This document shows, in pieces, positions 5,871-5,916 of a stretch of DNA of 5,916 nt. The stretch is from NCBI GenBank assembly GCA_011391285.1, contig JAABQU010000034.1:1-5916 (forward strand), in the 5' to 3' direction. A program made the position numbers and the translations under genes. Below the pieces are notes generated by a model, which saw nothing but the letters and a program-made list of their open reading frames with translations, ran no database searches and had not been told where the DNA came from. The stretch comes from Thiobacillus sp. Its GTDB lineage: Bacteria > Pseudomonadota > Gammaproteobacteria > Burkholderiales > Thiobacillaceae. How positions within the stretch are numbered: position 1 is the first letter of the stretch; the number at the start of each line of letters is the position of its first letter.

Positions 5871-5874
5871 GAGG
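5869..5874 (+). promoter_or_regulatory. strong Shine-Dalgarno of higA overlapping the higB stop
   Basis: AGGAGG (5869-5874) is a full consensus site 4 bases before the antitoxin ATG at 5879 and shares two bases with the toxin's TAG stop. The toxin start has no visible Shine-Dalgarno. This difference would favour antitoxin translation over toxin translation from the shared mRNA (inference). Confidence 0.75.
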
Positions 5875-5878
5875 CATC

Positions 5879-5916
5879 ATGGCAAAACGTCAAATCCCGC
5901 TCGCGCCCCCCGGCGA
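5879..5916 (+). CDS. higA: HigA-type antitoxin (N-terminal fragment, runs off window)
   Basis: Only 12 full codons are present, reading MAKRQIPLAPPG, before the right edge. HigA-family antitoxins commonly begin with a short basic stretch leading to a PPxxPGE(I/V)L-like segment before the XRE helix-turn-helix, and this start fits (the next codon begins GA, compatible with Glu or Asp). The position, 8 bases after the toxin stop with a strong Shine-Dalgarno, supports the call more than the sequence does. Its expected role is to bind and neutralise HigB and to repress the shared promoter. Confidence 0.75.
   Translation, partial: MAKRQIPLAPPG

Noticed and set aside
2709..5916. A defence island or DarTG-like toxin-antitoxin built from the macrodomain and the HigB toxin
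   Set aside because: The macrodomain is of the single-domain YmdB type, no DarT-like ADP-ribosyltransferase is present, and higB is separated from it by an exporter on the opposite strand with its own antitoxin following.

Overview
The window is GC-rich, densely coded bacterial chromosome. A betaproteobacterium is the best guess. The basis is codon bias, a FolM/PTR1-type pteridine reductase beside a MidA-type methyltransferase (a pairing I recall from that group), a bactofilin and a YmdB-like macrodomain. This assignment is inference from protein character, not from any marker gene.

Left part (1-1663): two divergent genes share a 70-base intergenic region. On the minus strand is the first 284 codons of a MidA/NDUFAF7-type SAM-dependent methyltransferase, cut by the window edge. 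On the plus strand is a complete short-chain dehydrogenase of the pteridine reductase type, with the PTR1-like Asp-Tyr-Lys active site. Centre-left (1664-2708): a strong 16-bp hairpin lies between the convergent reductase and a minus-strand bactofilin. The bactofilin has a 285-base upstream region that holds a leader hairpin, a weak promoter candidate and the terminator of the next gene.

Centre-right (2709-5479), all minus strand: a DHA2-type 14-TM drug exporter resembling E. coli MdtD, then after 199 bases a macrodomain (O-acetyl-ADP-ribose deacetylase type), then 19 bases later a small alpha/beta hydrolase. The last two look like a two-gene operon that ends at a 17-bp terminator hairpin.

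Right end (5480-5916), plus strand: a HigB-type RelE-superfamily toxin gene, followed 8 bases later by the first 12 codons of its HigA antitoxin, cut by the window edge. The toxin promoter has a consensus -35 box and a 7-5-7 inverted repeat between -35 and -10, the expected place for an autoregulatory operator. An extra half-site lies toward the divergent exporter gene. I see no tRNA, rRNA, CRISPR array or insertion sequence, and no wholly novel system. The most notable points are the higBA control region and the macrodomain-hydrolase pair.
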